Below are positions 16,151 through 24,406 of a stretch of 64,000 bases of DNA, one piece after another. Below the pieces are notes generated by a model that was given only the letters and a program-made list of their open reading frames with translations, ran no database searches and was not told where the DNA came from. How positions within the stretch are numbered: position 1 is the stretch's first letter; each line of letters opens with the position of its first letter. The DNA comes from an uncultured Flavobacteriaceae bacterium (GTDB taxonomy: Bacteria; Bacteroidota; Bacteroidia; Flavobacteriales; Flavobacteriaceae), in contig CANNGA010000013.1 of NCBI GenBank assembly GCA_947504035.1, positions 1 to 64,000 on the forward strand, given 5' to 3'. A program made the position numbers and the translations under genes.

Positions 16151-16194
16151 TAAAAATAGAAGATTTTACAATTAGCGTTGGTAACATAAGTTAC
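16151..16194 (-). promoter_or_regulatory. Crp/Fnr-type operator and promoter before the 58-residue protein
   Basis: GTAAC-ATAA-GTTAC lies at 16181-16194. The minus strand reads TATTTTTA at 16151-16158, one base from TAnnTTTG, at exactly the same 36.5-base distance as at 9516-9559 and 10007-10050. Confidence 0.65.
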
Positions 16195-16448
16195 ACTCGT
16201 CGAATATTTGCTATTTAGAAGCGTAGTTAATTGTTTTTAAATTGATTGTGGTTGGGTCTTGATTTGAAAAATAGAATACTTTTTTAGAACTAAAGATGAT
16301 AGGGAAAAAAATTGTTGTAATTCGTAACGAATCTGCTCCTTTTGAAGGTAATATTAATAATTGAAGATTTTGTAAATAACCATCACATTAAAATTTGTTT
16401 TTCAATATCTACTTTAATTCGGGATATTAATAGGGCTTTTGATATGCT
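16195..16448. other. Spacer between the sulfur island and repeat copy F
   Basis: AT-rich, no gene or hairpin of note seen. It marks the right edge of the sulfur island. Confidence 0.35.
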
Positions 16449-16646
16449 ATTATAAGCTCAAAATAGCATGAGATTTTGAGAGTATTTGGAAGATATCGTT
16501 CTTCAAAAAGTTCGAATTCTGTCCCTTCGCGGTCACAATTTTAATTAAATCGCTTTAAACGAGATGTTTGAAGCGGTTTTTTTGTTTTACCTTGACTTGT
16601 GCTTTTTGTTGTAGTGGGCATGTTATGAGTGGATTGATGGTTTGAA
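16449..16646. repeat. Dispersed repeat, copy F
   Basis: The copy runs from ATTATAAGCTCAAAATAGC to GTGGATTGATGGTTTG and is the closest relative of copy A over nearly 200 bases. It lacks the left hairpin part. The terminator hairpin at 16548-16583 is intact. CAATTGATTGTTATT follows (about 16665), also shared with copy A at about 1953. Confidence 0.85.
16548..16583. terminator. Intrinsic terminator hairpin in repeat copy F
   Basis: AAATCGCTTTAAAC pairs with GTTTGAAGCGGTTT around the loop GAGAT, followed by a run of seven T. This is the best-preserved example of the hairpin shared by copies A, B and F. Confidence 0.65.
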
Positions 16647-16785
16647 ATTTTCATCTATTCACAATTGATTGTTATTTTTCATGTAAGCGTTTTTAGGTCA
16701 TAGCTCTAATAAAACACATAAAATTACATGTATGTTATTATAAATCATTTGAAGATTATAAAAAATGGATTAGCTTTATAGTGTA

Positions 16786-16826
16786 AATAACATGCACTAA
16801 TGCATGTTATTCAATTGTTGTAGCTA
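16786..16826. repeat. Leader hairpin and cassette start of the HEPN-like gene
   Basis: AATAACATGCA (16786-16796) and TGCATGTTATT (16801-16811) form a perfect 11-base stem with loop CTAA. TTGTTGTAGCTA (16815-16826) follows and abuts the ATG. That 12-mer is the exact reverse complement of TAGCTACAACAA (17511-17522) at the gene's end. With one mismatch the pairing extends to 16 bases (16815-16830 with 17507-17522). Confidence 0.65.
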
Positions 16827-17513
16827 ATGCAAAAAATGAATCACAAGATTAAACAGAAGTCGGAATATTTTTCAGCGTTGATTAAAAAGAACTATAATCA
16901 GCTTAAAGATTTCTATTCTCATTCATTTATGGAATTTTGTGAGTTAAATAAACTCAAAGTTGAGATTTTAAATTGCCAACTTTTTGAACTTTATCAATCA
17001 AGTATATTTAGTACTAATCATTTTATGGAAAGAATGATTAAACTAGCATTGATAAAACTACATACTATTAACTATGACTATTCTGACCTCGAAAATTATA
17101 AAGAAAAGTTGAAGGAAAGCGAATCGGAATTTGATGGGTTGACATTGTATAATTCATTAAAAAAAGCATTGGAAAAGGAATTAATCACGACTGAACAGCA
17201 CGATTATCTAATGAATGTGAAAAATGAGTTTAGGAATCCTTACTCGCACGCTGAAGTTTCTAAAGTGATTAAGAACGACAATGACTTTACTGGTTTTATG
17301 TTTAACATAAGTGACGTTCAAAACAAATTGAAAGAAGGAAAACCTTTGGATATTCCTAACCCGACAATTATTCCAAAGTTTTCGCCAGCCATTGCTCAAA
17401 TGTTACAAGAAAATAACTCAAAAGAAAAGGCTTTTGAATATTTTGAAAATGTTTTCGGAATATTGAAAGAATTAGAAAATAAAATAACGAAATTGAAAAA
17501 CAAAAAGCACTAG
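16827..17513 (+). CDS. HEPN-like hypothetical protein
   Basis: The 228-residue protein is highly helical and has no signal peptide or membrane segment. It carries ITTEQHDYLMNVKNEFRN followed by PYSHAE. The motif R136-N-x3-H141 fits the Rx4-6H motif of HEPN RNase domains, which often act in toxin-antitoxin and phage-defence systems. No partner nucleotidyltransferase or antitoxin is beside it. The segment aligns by eye with GILTPTQHKVIRNLY in the gene at 6607. The gene is framed by perfect complementary 12-mers, so it is probably a mobile cassette. A second start (ATG 16836) is possible. Confidence 0.65.
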   Translation: MQKMNHKIKQKSEYFSALIKKNYNQLKDFYSHSFMEFCELNKLKVEILNCQLFELYQSSIFSTNHFMERMIKLALIKLHTINYDYSDLENYKEKLKESESEFDGLTLYNSLKKALEKELITTEQHDYLMNVKNEFRNPYSHAEVSKVIKNDNDFTGFMFNISDVQNKLKEGKPLDIPNPTIIPKFSPAIAQMLQENNSKEKAFEYFENVFGILKELENKITKLKNKKH

Positions 17514-17930
17514 CTACAACAACAGTAACCGTTGCACAACGCCATAATTTCCCTAAAAATGGCTTTAAATAGAGTGTTCTAAGGGATCTTTTAGCTTTAT
17601 TTCCTTATCTAACATCTATATTTAAGGAGGCTTAGAATTTGCCCTCTGTAGCGTGCATACAAAAACAGGCATCTTGCACTGCTTTTCACCTTTTTTTGAG
17701 TGAATTTCAGGTGTTTTTTAAGATTGTAAGCTATTGCTGAGAACTGCATGACTTCTGTAGTTTTTATCATAAAATCAGTTTAAAATAGCATGAAATTTTG
17801 ATAGTGTAAGAAAGGTATCCCCTTTTATAAAGTTCGAAGGCTATCCCTTTTGAGGGCGGTCACAATTTTAAGTAGAAACCATCACAGATTAGATTATTTG
17901 TTATTGAACTATCTAATGTAATCAACAAAA
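17514..17930. other. Spacer with repeat copy G
   Basis: After the cassette end (17511-17522) the sequence CAGTAACCGTTGCACAACG shows partial self-complementarity. No coding frame is convincing. The diverged repeat copy G at 17776-17872 fills the second half. The MATE transporter gene then ends on the other strand. Confidence 0.4.
17776..17872. repeat. Dispersed repeat, diverged copy G
   Basis: AGTTTAAAATAGCATGAAAT, then AAAGTTCGAAGGCTATCCC and GGTCACAATTTTAA match the central part of copies A, B and F with several changes. The terminator hairpin is missing. Confidence 0.65.
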
Positions 17931-19298
17931 TTACTTCAATATTGCCTTATCACTAAAAAAGGCATCACGACGATTAAGTATATAAAAACAGACCAGAATA
18001 AAAGCAGAAACTTCTGCAAAAGTACGTGAGAGCCATATCCATTCCTTGTCATCACCTAAATAATCAGGGATTAAAAATAAAGGTATAAGTATTAAGATAC
18101 ATCCTTTAAGTAAGTTTAAGATAATTGATGGAATCAATTTACCAATACTTTGAAGATAAGCACCAAGAATATAATTAGGGCCTGCTACTATAAAAAAAAG
18201 GAAAAATAAGCCTAATGAGGCTGAGGCCATTTTTTTAAACGCTTCCGATTCTGAACCCGAAAATAGTGTAACAAGAAACTCGGGGATTAGAAAGCCTAAA
18301 GACACAACTGCAATGCCAAGAACGAAAGTAAACAAAAGAGAAAACTTTAAAACACCCAGGACTCTATTTGGTAATTTTGCGCCTATATTAAAAGACATAA
18401 TAGGTAATGTAGAAATCATAGCTGCTGTAAATAGTCTCAGAAAAATGAAACTCAAATAATTAACGATACCGAAAACAGAAACAAAAACAGCTCCAAATTG
18501 AGCCAACCTCATATTAATCAATAGTAAACCAATGGAAAAAGAGATTTCAGAGACAAACGATGGAACCCCATAATTAAGTAATTCTTTCCATTCCTTTAAT
18601 TTAAGTGTAAATTTATAATTTCGAATTCTTAGATGTCCTTTCTCCTTATTGATATAAAAAACCAGATAAGATGCTGATAATAAAACAGAAACACCAGTAG
18701 CCATTGAAGCGCCTTCTGTACCAAATGGAAATACAATAATTAGTAATATGTCTAATATGATATTTACGACTACTCCAAAAATAGAAGCATTCCTAGTTAC
18801 CTTTGGCGCACCATCATGACTAATCGCATTTCCTAAAATCATTCGCAAAAGAAAAATGGGTGTCCACATGAATCCCCAGAACATATAATCTAAGGTTTTG
18901 TCGAATAATTCACTTTCAGAATTACCAACTAAAAAAGAAACGATATAACTTACTGTAAAAGGAGTTAATAATAGTATTATAAGACCAAATACTATAGCAA
19001 GAGTAGTCGTAAATTGAAAAACCCCTTGGGCTTTCGTATAATTACCAGCACCAATATTTTTTCCAATTAAAATCCCTCCTCCTATAACCAATGTTAGACC
19101 AAATGCAATAAAGACTGTAATTATCGTCCCAAACATTCCAACGGCTGCTACTCCTTCTTTCCCTACGTAATTTGCAAGAATAGCACCATCTATCACTTGA
19201 TAGAGAGTAATTGACAATAAACTTGTTAGGGTAGGAATATAATATTTAAAAAACAATGGTCGTATTGAATCCTTATCGAGCTGAATCTTATTTTCCAT
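17931..19298 (-). CDS. MATE-family efflux transporter
   Basis: The 455-residue protein has about twelve membrane helices in two similar halves, as in multidrug and toxin extrusion (NorM/MATE) transporters. The first half begins FFKYYIPTLTSLLSITLYQVIDG, shown here only in short: the VIDGAILANYVG segment is the typical helix 1-2 signature. These proteins export cationic compounds in exchange for sodium or protons. The gene stands alone, reads against the neighbouring cassettes, and starts at ATG 19298. The minus-strand sequence TGTATATTGCC about 20 bases upstream could be its -7 region. The substrate is not predictable. Confidence 0.88.
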   Translation of the reverse strand: MENKIQLDKDSIRPLFFKYYIPTLTSLLSITLYQVIDGAILANYVGKEGVAAVGMFGTIITVFIAFGLTLVIGGGILIGKNIGAGNYTKAQGVFQFTTTLAIVFGLIILLLTPFTVSYIVSFLVGNSESELFDKTLDYMFWGFMWTPIFLLRMILGNAISHDGAPKVTRNASIFGVVVNIILDILLIIVFPFGTEGASMATGVSVLLSASYLVFYINKEKGHLRIRNYKFTLKLKEWKELLNYGVPSFVSEISFSIGLLLINMRLAQFGAVFVSVFGIVNYLSFIFLRLFTAAMISTLPIMSFNIGAKLPNRVLGVLKFSLLFTFVLGIAVVSLGFLIPEFLVTLFSGSESEAFKKMASASLGLFFLFFIVAGPNYILGAYLQSIGKLIPSIILNLLKGCILILIPLFLIPDYLGDDKEWIWLSRTFAEVSAFILVCFYILNRRDAFFSDKAILK

Positions 19299-19385
19299 AG
19301 TTTATTTTTTCGGGGGGGCAATATACACCATTCTAAATGAATGAAAAAAATATAACTCGATTAAAATAAACGTTTTATAACAACT

Positions 19386-19420
19386 AAAAGTATGGCGTGC
19401 CGATAGGACAGTAGCAATAG
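19386..19420. repeat. Dispersed repeat, left-end fragment H
   Basis: ACTAAAAGTATGGCGTGCCGATAGG matches the left end of copy B (AGTATATGGCGTGCCGATAGG). Nothing of the remaining repeat follows. Confidence 0.6.
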
Positions 19421-19844
19421 TTTATGTTGACAGATTCACCACTTTACCTAAAGGAAAGGCGACTTTTAAAAACTCAAACAAAATAAATAGGTCTTGTATG
19501 GGGTAGAGTCGTTTTCAGGCTAAAAACCCATTAGATGTGTTAGGCGTAAATGAGATGTATAAGACACTGTATTTTATATATTCATCTAGAATAGTGAGTT
19601 TGCCATTATGAAAACATATACCGAAGCTAAAATGAGAAAAATAAAAAAAGCAATACTCAATATTCCGTCTAACCATTCTGGGATGTTTATGTGTTCATAA
19701 CCTATTTTGTCTATTATATAAAAAATCAAGAATATTATGAATAGAGAAAAGATAATAGTCATCGGTTTGCTATACTTTTTTAGTGATTAAAAGAGAATGT
19801 GTTTACGTTAATGTGTGAGCTTCTAATTAGAACTGTTTATGAGT
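19421..19844. other. Gene-free spacer
   Basis: No supported gene; a 30-codon frame at 19609-19701 has no features. TTTTCAGGCTAAAAACCCATTAGAT at about 19514 resembles TTTTCAGTCTATAAAAAATCC near 6511, so a further old repeat may be present. Confidence 0.3.
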
Positions 19845-20100
19845 CTAATGTTCTATAAAGTTATTATTTTTAATTCTTCTATAATTAGCCACAGAAGAAT
19901 TAAATGTTGCATATTCTATGGGTATAATTTTTCTAGTCTATCGTGAGATCTATGGTTGTTATAATCTTCCATTCATATTTGTTGTTTATGCTCTGATCTA
20001 AATTTTCAAAAATGTAATTATTAAGTCCTCTTCTATAAGCCCCTTTGAAGCATTCTATAAAAGTATTTTGACTAGAGTTTATATTGTGCACCTTGCTTCA
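19845..20100 (-). pseudogene. Relic of an IS3-type transposase (OrfB C-terminal end)
   Basis: Reading the minus strand in two frames gives NSSQNTFIECFKGAYRRG, then YIFENLDQSINN, then NHRSHDRLEKLYP, and finally IEYATFNSSVANY before a stop. This order is the end of IS3-family integrase-type transposases: the last catalytic Glu lies within QNTFIECF, and the usual NHxxPHxxL-like segment follows. At least two frameshifts and stops break it, and the rest of the element is absent. It marks past insertion-sequence activity at the right edge of the accessory region. Confidence 0.6.
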
Positions 20101-20283
20101 TTCATTGGTTATATGAGCAATGAATTTTGGCCTCTTTCAAGTGTCTTTAAACAGGAGTCAAAACGAGGGTTACAAACTTCAAATAAAAAAGTACAATTCG
20201 TAGTCCTTTTTTTGTAGCATAATAACTTTAATACTGCTGCATCTTTGCAGTATACAAATAACAAAACAAAAAAAACAAAAAAG
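20101..20283. promoter_or_regulatory. Leader of the NTF2/YHS/SPW operon
   Basis: ATACTGC (about 20231) and GCAGTAT (about 20247) form a palindrome around TGCATCTTT. CATCTTTG at about 20240-20247 is close to the -7 consensus TAnnTTTG. An operator over the promoter is possible. The -33 element is not clear. Confidence 0.35.
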
Positions 20284-20637
20284 ATGACTATCAAAGAACA
20301 AGTACAACGTATAGACGCTGTAGTTTCAACAGGAGCAATTGTAGACGCCGTAAAAGAATTTTTTGCAGAAGAAGTCAACACCTCCGATTACGGAAACGGA
20401 GGCACCGCAGGCAAAGCAGAAATGATTGCTAAAATGGAAGGCTTCGCAGGCGCCATAGCCAAAGTAAACGGAATTACACATCACCACTCTATAGTAGACG
20501 GAAATGTATCCGCCTCAGAATTCACCTTCGATTTCGATATGAAAGATGGCAGTAAGATCTACTGGCACGAAATCATTCGTAGAATCTGGAATGACGAAGG
20601 CAAAGTGATTCAAGAAGAATACTTTAACGCAGAATAA
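20284..20637 (+). CDS. SnoaL/NTF2-like protein
   Basis: The 117-residue protein belongs to the NTF2-like cone fold: an N-terminal helix (VQRIDAVVSTGAIVDAVKEFF), shown only as its core VDAVKEFF, then a sheet with GITHHHSIVDGNVSASEF and IIRRIWNDEGKVIQEEYF. These proteins are small pocket-forming enzymes or binding proteins; the ligand is unknown. The start is ATG 20284; a longer frame upstream lacks support. It leads an operon with the YHS and SPW-like genes, 47 and 30 bases apart. Confidence 0.8.
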   Translation: MTIKEQVQRIDAVVSTGAIVDAVKEFFAEEVNTSDYGNGGTAGKAEMIAKMEGFAGAIAKVNGITHHHSIVDGNVSASEFTFDFDMKDGSKIYWHEIIRRIWNDEGKVIQEEYFNAE

Positions 20638-20684
20638 GTACAACACATTAAAAAGAATTAAAACACACATAAAAAAACAAAATC

Positions 20685-21158
20685 ATGAAACATTTCATAC
20701 AAACAGCACTTTTAGGATTAGCATTAGTAATGAGTACACTAACATTTGCTCAAGACAACAAAGCCAATAACATAGACAACAGTAACATTGCCTTACAAGG
20801 CTATAGCCCCGTATCGTATTTAGATTTAGGATTAGCACAGAGAGGTCACAAAAACTTTAAGTCGGAGTATAATAAAGTAAACTATTACTTTACCTCTGCA
20901 GCACAAAAGGCTGCCTTCGATAAAAACCCAGCTAAGTACGAACCACAATTTGGAGGCTTCTGTGCCTTTGGTATTTACGCAGGCGCAAAATTTAGAGTAG
21001 ACCCTAATAAATTCATAGTAGAAGACGGCAAATACTACCTGTACTTAAACAATGTAGAGTTAGATGCGAAACAATTATGGTTGGCAGAAAACAATCACAA
21101 GAAATTAACAAAAGTAGCCGATAAAAACTGGGAGAAATTAAGTAAAACACACAATTAA
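20685..21158 (+). CDS. Exported YHS-domain protein
   Basis: The 157-residue protein has a Sec signal peptide (about residues 1-22, ending TLTFAQ). A YHS-type domain follows: GYSPVSYLDLG, YYFTSAAQKAAFDKNPAKY and FGGFCAFGIYAG. YHS domains are small Cys-containing modules often linked to metal handling, for example next to copper transporters. The location would be periplasmic. It sits in the middle of a three-gene operon and is a common flavobacterial arrangement. The metal is not known. Confidence 0.85.
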   Translation: MKHFIQTALLGLALVMSTLTFAQDNKANNIDNSNIALQGYSPVSYLDLGLAQRGHKNFKSEYNKVNYYFTSAAQKAAFDKNPAKYEPQFGGFCAFGIYAGAKFRVDPNKFIVEDGKYYLYLNNVELDAKQLWLAENNHKKLTKVADKNWEKLSKTHN

Positions 21159-21188
21159 TAAAATAAATCACTAAAAAATATAGAAATC

Positions 21189-21542
21189 ATGAAATTTGTA
21201 ACCAAGAGAATACACGCCTTTTTAGATTATCCAGTAGCTATAGCACTAATAGTACTCCCTTTTCTTCTAGGCCTAGGCAGCTCTAACCCTTTAGCACTAC
21301 AATTATCTGTAGTTACAGGAATAGCCGCTTTAATATTAACAATATTAACAGATCATCATTTAGGGCTCATTAAAGTAGTATCTTATAAAATACATTTAAT
21401 TGTCGACTTTTTAGTGGCAGTCGTATTTATCATAGCACCTTTTATCTTCTCATTTAAAGGTCTAGACGCTTCTTACTATTGGATGAATGGTATTGCCGTT
21501 TTAATTGTAGTGAGTTTGCATAAACCAGAGGTTACTGCATAA
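21189..21542 (+). CDS. Four-helix membrane protein, SPW-repeat-like
   Basis: The 117-residue protein has four predicted helices in two similar halves, IHAFLDYPVAIALIVLPFLL and IHLIVDFLVAVVFIIAPFIF. This internal repeat resembles SPW-repeat membrane proteins, though the SPW residues themselves are not conserved. It follows the YHS gene by 30 bases and ends the operon, with a strong terminator 74 bases later. Function unknown; a role with the exported YHS protein is suggested by order only. Confidence 0.75.
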   Translation: MKFVTKRIHAFLDYPVAIALIVLPFLLGLGSSNPLALQLSVVTGIAALILTILTDHHLGLIKVVSYKIHLIVDFLVAVVFIIAPFIFSFKGLDASYYWMNGIAVLIVVSLHKPEVTA

Positions 21543-21615
21543 AGGCGGTTAGAATAGCCTTTTGTAAAGGCAAATAAGCGATTAAAAGTAAATGCATTAC
21601 AATAAACAGATATAG

Positions 21616-21640
21616 AGCTGCCTTTAAGGGCAGCTTTTTT
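21616..21640 (+). terminator. Intrinsic terminator of the NTF2/YHS/SPW operon
   Basis: AGCTGCC-TTTAAG-GGCAGCT stem-loop followed by six or more T. This is a textbook intrinsic terminator. Confidence 0.85.
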
Positions 21641-21893
21641 GTGTATAACTATTTTATTATAAAGCCAATTTTATAGGGGTGTTAGAGATGACGTCCTGGT
21701 TACGCGTTTAAGTATGATAAGGCATAAAACAGTAATCAATTTAATTTTACTATTAAAAGAATACTTCATCCTTTTAGAGTCTAATTTTTTTAGTAAAAAC
21801 AATTAATTTTTTTAAAATATTAAAGTTGACTTTTATATTTTTAAGGTGTATTACCTTATCTCTTCTAAAGACTAAGAAACGTATAAAAACAAG
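21641..21893. other. Leader of tag
   Basis: AT-rich non-coding stretch. No clear regulatory site seen. Confidence 0.3.
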
Positions 21894-22463
21894 ATGAAGA
21901 AATGTGCTTGGGCAACGAAACATAAACTAGAAGAAACATACCACGATACAGAATGGGGTGTTCCAGTTTATGACGATAGATTATTATTTGAATTTTTAAT
22001 TTTTGAAGGCGCTCAAGCAGGATTGAGTTGGCTTACGGTTTTAGTAAAAAGAGCACATTATCGAAAAGTATTCGACAATTTTGAAGCGGATAAAATCGTA
22101 ACCTACAATCAGAAAAAAATAGATGCATTGCTCAATGATCCAGGAATTATTAGAAATAAACTAAAAATTAATGCTACGATAACTAATGCCAAAGCTTTTC
22201 TTGACATTCAAAAAGAATATGGAAGCTTTTCCAAATTTATTTGGGACTTTGTAGATGGAACGCCTATACAGAATACATGGGAAAAATTTGAAGATGTGCC
22301 TTCCAAAACTGAAATTTCTGATGTAATGAGTAAAACATTAAAGAAAAAAGGATTCAAGTTTATAGGTTCAACTATTTGCTATGCTTTTATGCAAGCAGTG
22401 GGAATGGTAAATGATCATACAATAGATTGTTTTAGATATAATGAAATTAAATCTATGACATGA
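21894..22463 (+). CDS. tag: DNA-3-methyladenine glycosylase I
   Basis: The 189-residue enzyme removes 3-methyladenine from alkylated DNA, starting base-excision repair. The zinc ligands of the TAG family are all present at the canonical positions: Cys4 (KKCAW), His17 (YHDTEWGVP), His175 and Cys179 (NDHTIDC). The substrate-pocket segment is FEGAQAGLSWLTVL. Length is normal for the family. It stands alone on the plus strand with no visible ada-like or LexA-like site. Identification is firm. Confidence 0.96.
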   Translation: MKKCAWATKHKLEETYHDTEWGVPVYDDRLLFEFLIFEGAQAGLSWLTVLVKRAHYRKVFDNFEADKIVTYNQKKIDALLNDPGIIRNKLKINATITNAKAFLDIQKEYGSFSKFIWDFVDGTPIQNTWEKFEDVPSKTEISDVMSKTLKKKGFKFIGSTICYAFMQAVGMVNDHTIDCFRYNEIKSMT

Positions 22464-22818
22464 ATGTATCGTATTCCTAGCGTATAGCAAAAAATACGCA
22501 TCGTTCAAACCATAGTATATTAGAAAATATGTTTTATAGCCTCCAATACGCAGGACCGCGAATTGAATAAAAGCGCACATCAAAAACAAAAATTATCTAA
22601 TGTATTTTGTAATTGGGGTAATGCTAGATTATAAATTAGCATAAATAATAATGAGATTACAGACTGTTGTATGTGCTGTTTTGGGAGTCCTAAAGTGAAA
22701 CTTCCTAACACTAATCTGTAACAATTATGGTGCAATTAATCATAGAAAATACTAAATGAAACAAAATTCAATAGTTTTATTAATTCTTATAACAACGATT
22801 CAAAAAAAATAAGAACAA
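22464..22818. other. Spacer before the SGNH lipoprotein gene
   Basis: No supported gene. An 18-codon frame at about 22756 begins like a signal peptide (MKQNSIVLLILITT) and stops at once, which may be the stump of a lost exported gene. Confidence 0.35.
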
Positions 22819-23531
22819 ATGAAAATCATAATATGCGCAGGTCTAATTTTAGTACTGTTGTCCTGTAGTGCCCTACCCAAAAATGAAATTGCGGATACAT
22901 CAAAATATTTACAGACTCTAAAACTGGAACTGCAAAAAAATGGCCTCATAATAAGACCATAAATTTAGTTTTTCACGGCCATTCAGTGCCTTCAGGTTAT
23001 TTTAAAACTCCAATTGTAAACACACTAGAAGCATATCCGTTTTTAGTTTTAAAACGTTTGAAAGCACGTTACCCTTATGCGGTGATAAATATTATAAACA
23101 CGGCTATTGGAGGAGAAAATTCAGTAAAAGGTGCAAAACGATTTGTTTCAGAAGTGTTGATACATCAGCCAGACGTGCTTTTTATAGATTATGCTTTGAA
23201 TGATCGAAAGGTTGGATTAGAGAAGGCGTATAAATCATGGGAGGCGATGCTTAAAAAAGCAAAGCAAAAGAACATTAAAGTTATTCTATTAACACCTTCA
23301 CCAGATCAAAGAACCTCTATTCTTGAACCGCATACATTATTAGAACAACATAGGAATCAAGTTGTGAAATTGGCGAAAACACATGGGGTAGGACTAGTAG
23401 ATAGTTATAATTTATTTAAAAATAGAGTGATTGAAGGAGATCGTATTTCTAATTATATGTCCCAAGTAAATCACCCGAATAGAAAAGGTCATCTTTTAAT
23501 AGCGAATGAAGTGTGTAGGTTTTTTGAATAA
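22819..23531 (+). pseudogene. SGNH/GDSL hydrolase lipoprotein, frameshifted in an A7 run
   Basis: The frame from ATG 22819 encodes a lipoprotein signal (LILVLLSCSALP, lipobox Cys) and stops at 22963. The homologous body continues in another frame: INLVFHGHSVPSGYFKTP, IINTAIGGENSVKGAKR, DVLFIDYALNDR and the final HPNRKGHLL with the catalytic-like Asp/His region. Adding one A to the seven-A run at 22934-22940 joins them perfectly. SGNH hydrolases cleave acyl or acetyl esters, often on sugars. The gene may be dead, read by slippage at the A-run, or simply carry a sequencing error. A GTG at 22986 is a poor start. Confidence 0.75.
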
Positions 23532-23754
23532 AAATACCATAGGTTGTTACATATAGGTTCTGTTTTTCTGAATTAGAAAGCAATATATGCAGTTAAGTCA
23601 TATAACTTTCGATACTATAAAGGGTTCATTTTAGAGGTATTCTTATAATTTTAGCAAAAAGTATAACACATTTTCATAAATTTTGATTAATTAATTTTTT
23701 AATTTAAAACAGAGTCACTAAAGATACAGTGTTGCATTAATATATATATGCCCT

Positions 23755-24081
23755 GTGCGAAATGACAATTTTAAAAATATAATTTCTATTTTCTTACTGT
23801 TTACGTTTCTAGTGCTTAGAATTGTAAACTGGCATGCTATTTCGCATTTTATAGACGATGACAGTCACGACGATGAGTTGCATTGTGAATTATGTGAAAT
23901 TAATGTCACATCTAATAAACTTCATCCATTTCAACATAGCGCAGCTACAGCAATATCCCAGAATGATGTTTTAGAGCTGTCTCAGATTAAGGTCGGGAGT
24001 GCCTATAATACTTTAAAATACGCAATTACACGACCTCAAAGTGTATATAATAAACCTCCACCTGTCTACTTCAATAAATAG
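23755..24081 (+). CDS. Small exported protein with an acidic His/Cys cluster
   Basis: The 108-residue protein has a hydrophobic N-terminal span (IISIFLLFTFLVLRIV) acting as signal or anchor, then a cluster FIDDDSHDDELHCELCEI with many Asp/Glu, two His and a CxxC pair, a likely metal site. The C-terminal half is polar with a PPPVYF end. I do not know a named family; similar short flavobacterial proteins often accompany metal-uptake genes. The start is probably GTG 23755, as no ATG fits. A periplasmic location is inferred. Confidence 0.55.
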   Translation: MRNDNFKNIISIFLLFTFLVLRIVNWHAISHFIDDDSHDDELHCELCEINVTSNKLHPFQHSAATAISQNDVLELSQIKVGSAYNTLKYAITRPQSVYNKPPPVYFNK

Positions 24082-24406
24082 TGTTTTTAGAGGGTATACG
24101 ATTGTTGCATAACGTATGCTGTTTTTAGTTTTAGTAGTCTTTTGTTCTTGCATTTGTAGAGAATAGGACATAGAATTTCATTGTACTTAATTCGTATTAA
24201 AGACAGGTGTTCTAGGCATTTTAGGAAATGCTGTTAGTGCCACCTTAATATATAAACTGTAGAAATTATTAGTGTTCTAAATCAAATCCAAAGGATAATT
24301 TGTATAAACTATTTGTATATTAGAGCAGTTGGAAGGTACCGAAGCAATTGATATTATTTGAGGTACATAATGGTATTTTAAAATCAAAAAAGGGAATTTA
24401 AAACAT
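24082..24406. other. Spacer
   Basis: Nothing recognisable beyond AT-rich sequence; no hairpin with a T-run was seen. Confidence 0.3.

Noticed and set aside
22986-23531. Separate 181-residue gene starting with GTG
   Set aside because: The conserved INLVFHGHS segment lies before that GTG, so the frame is the body of the frameshifted SGNH hydrolase gene.
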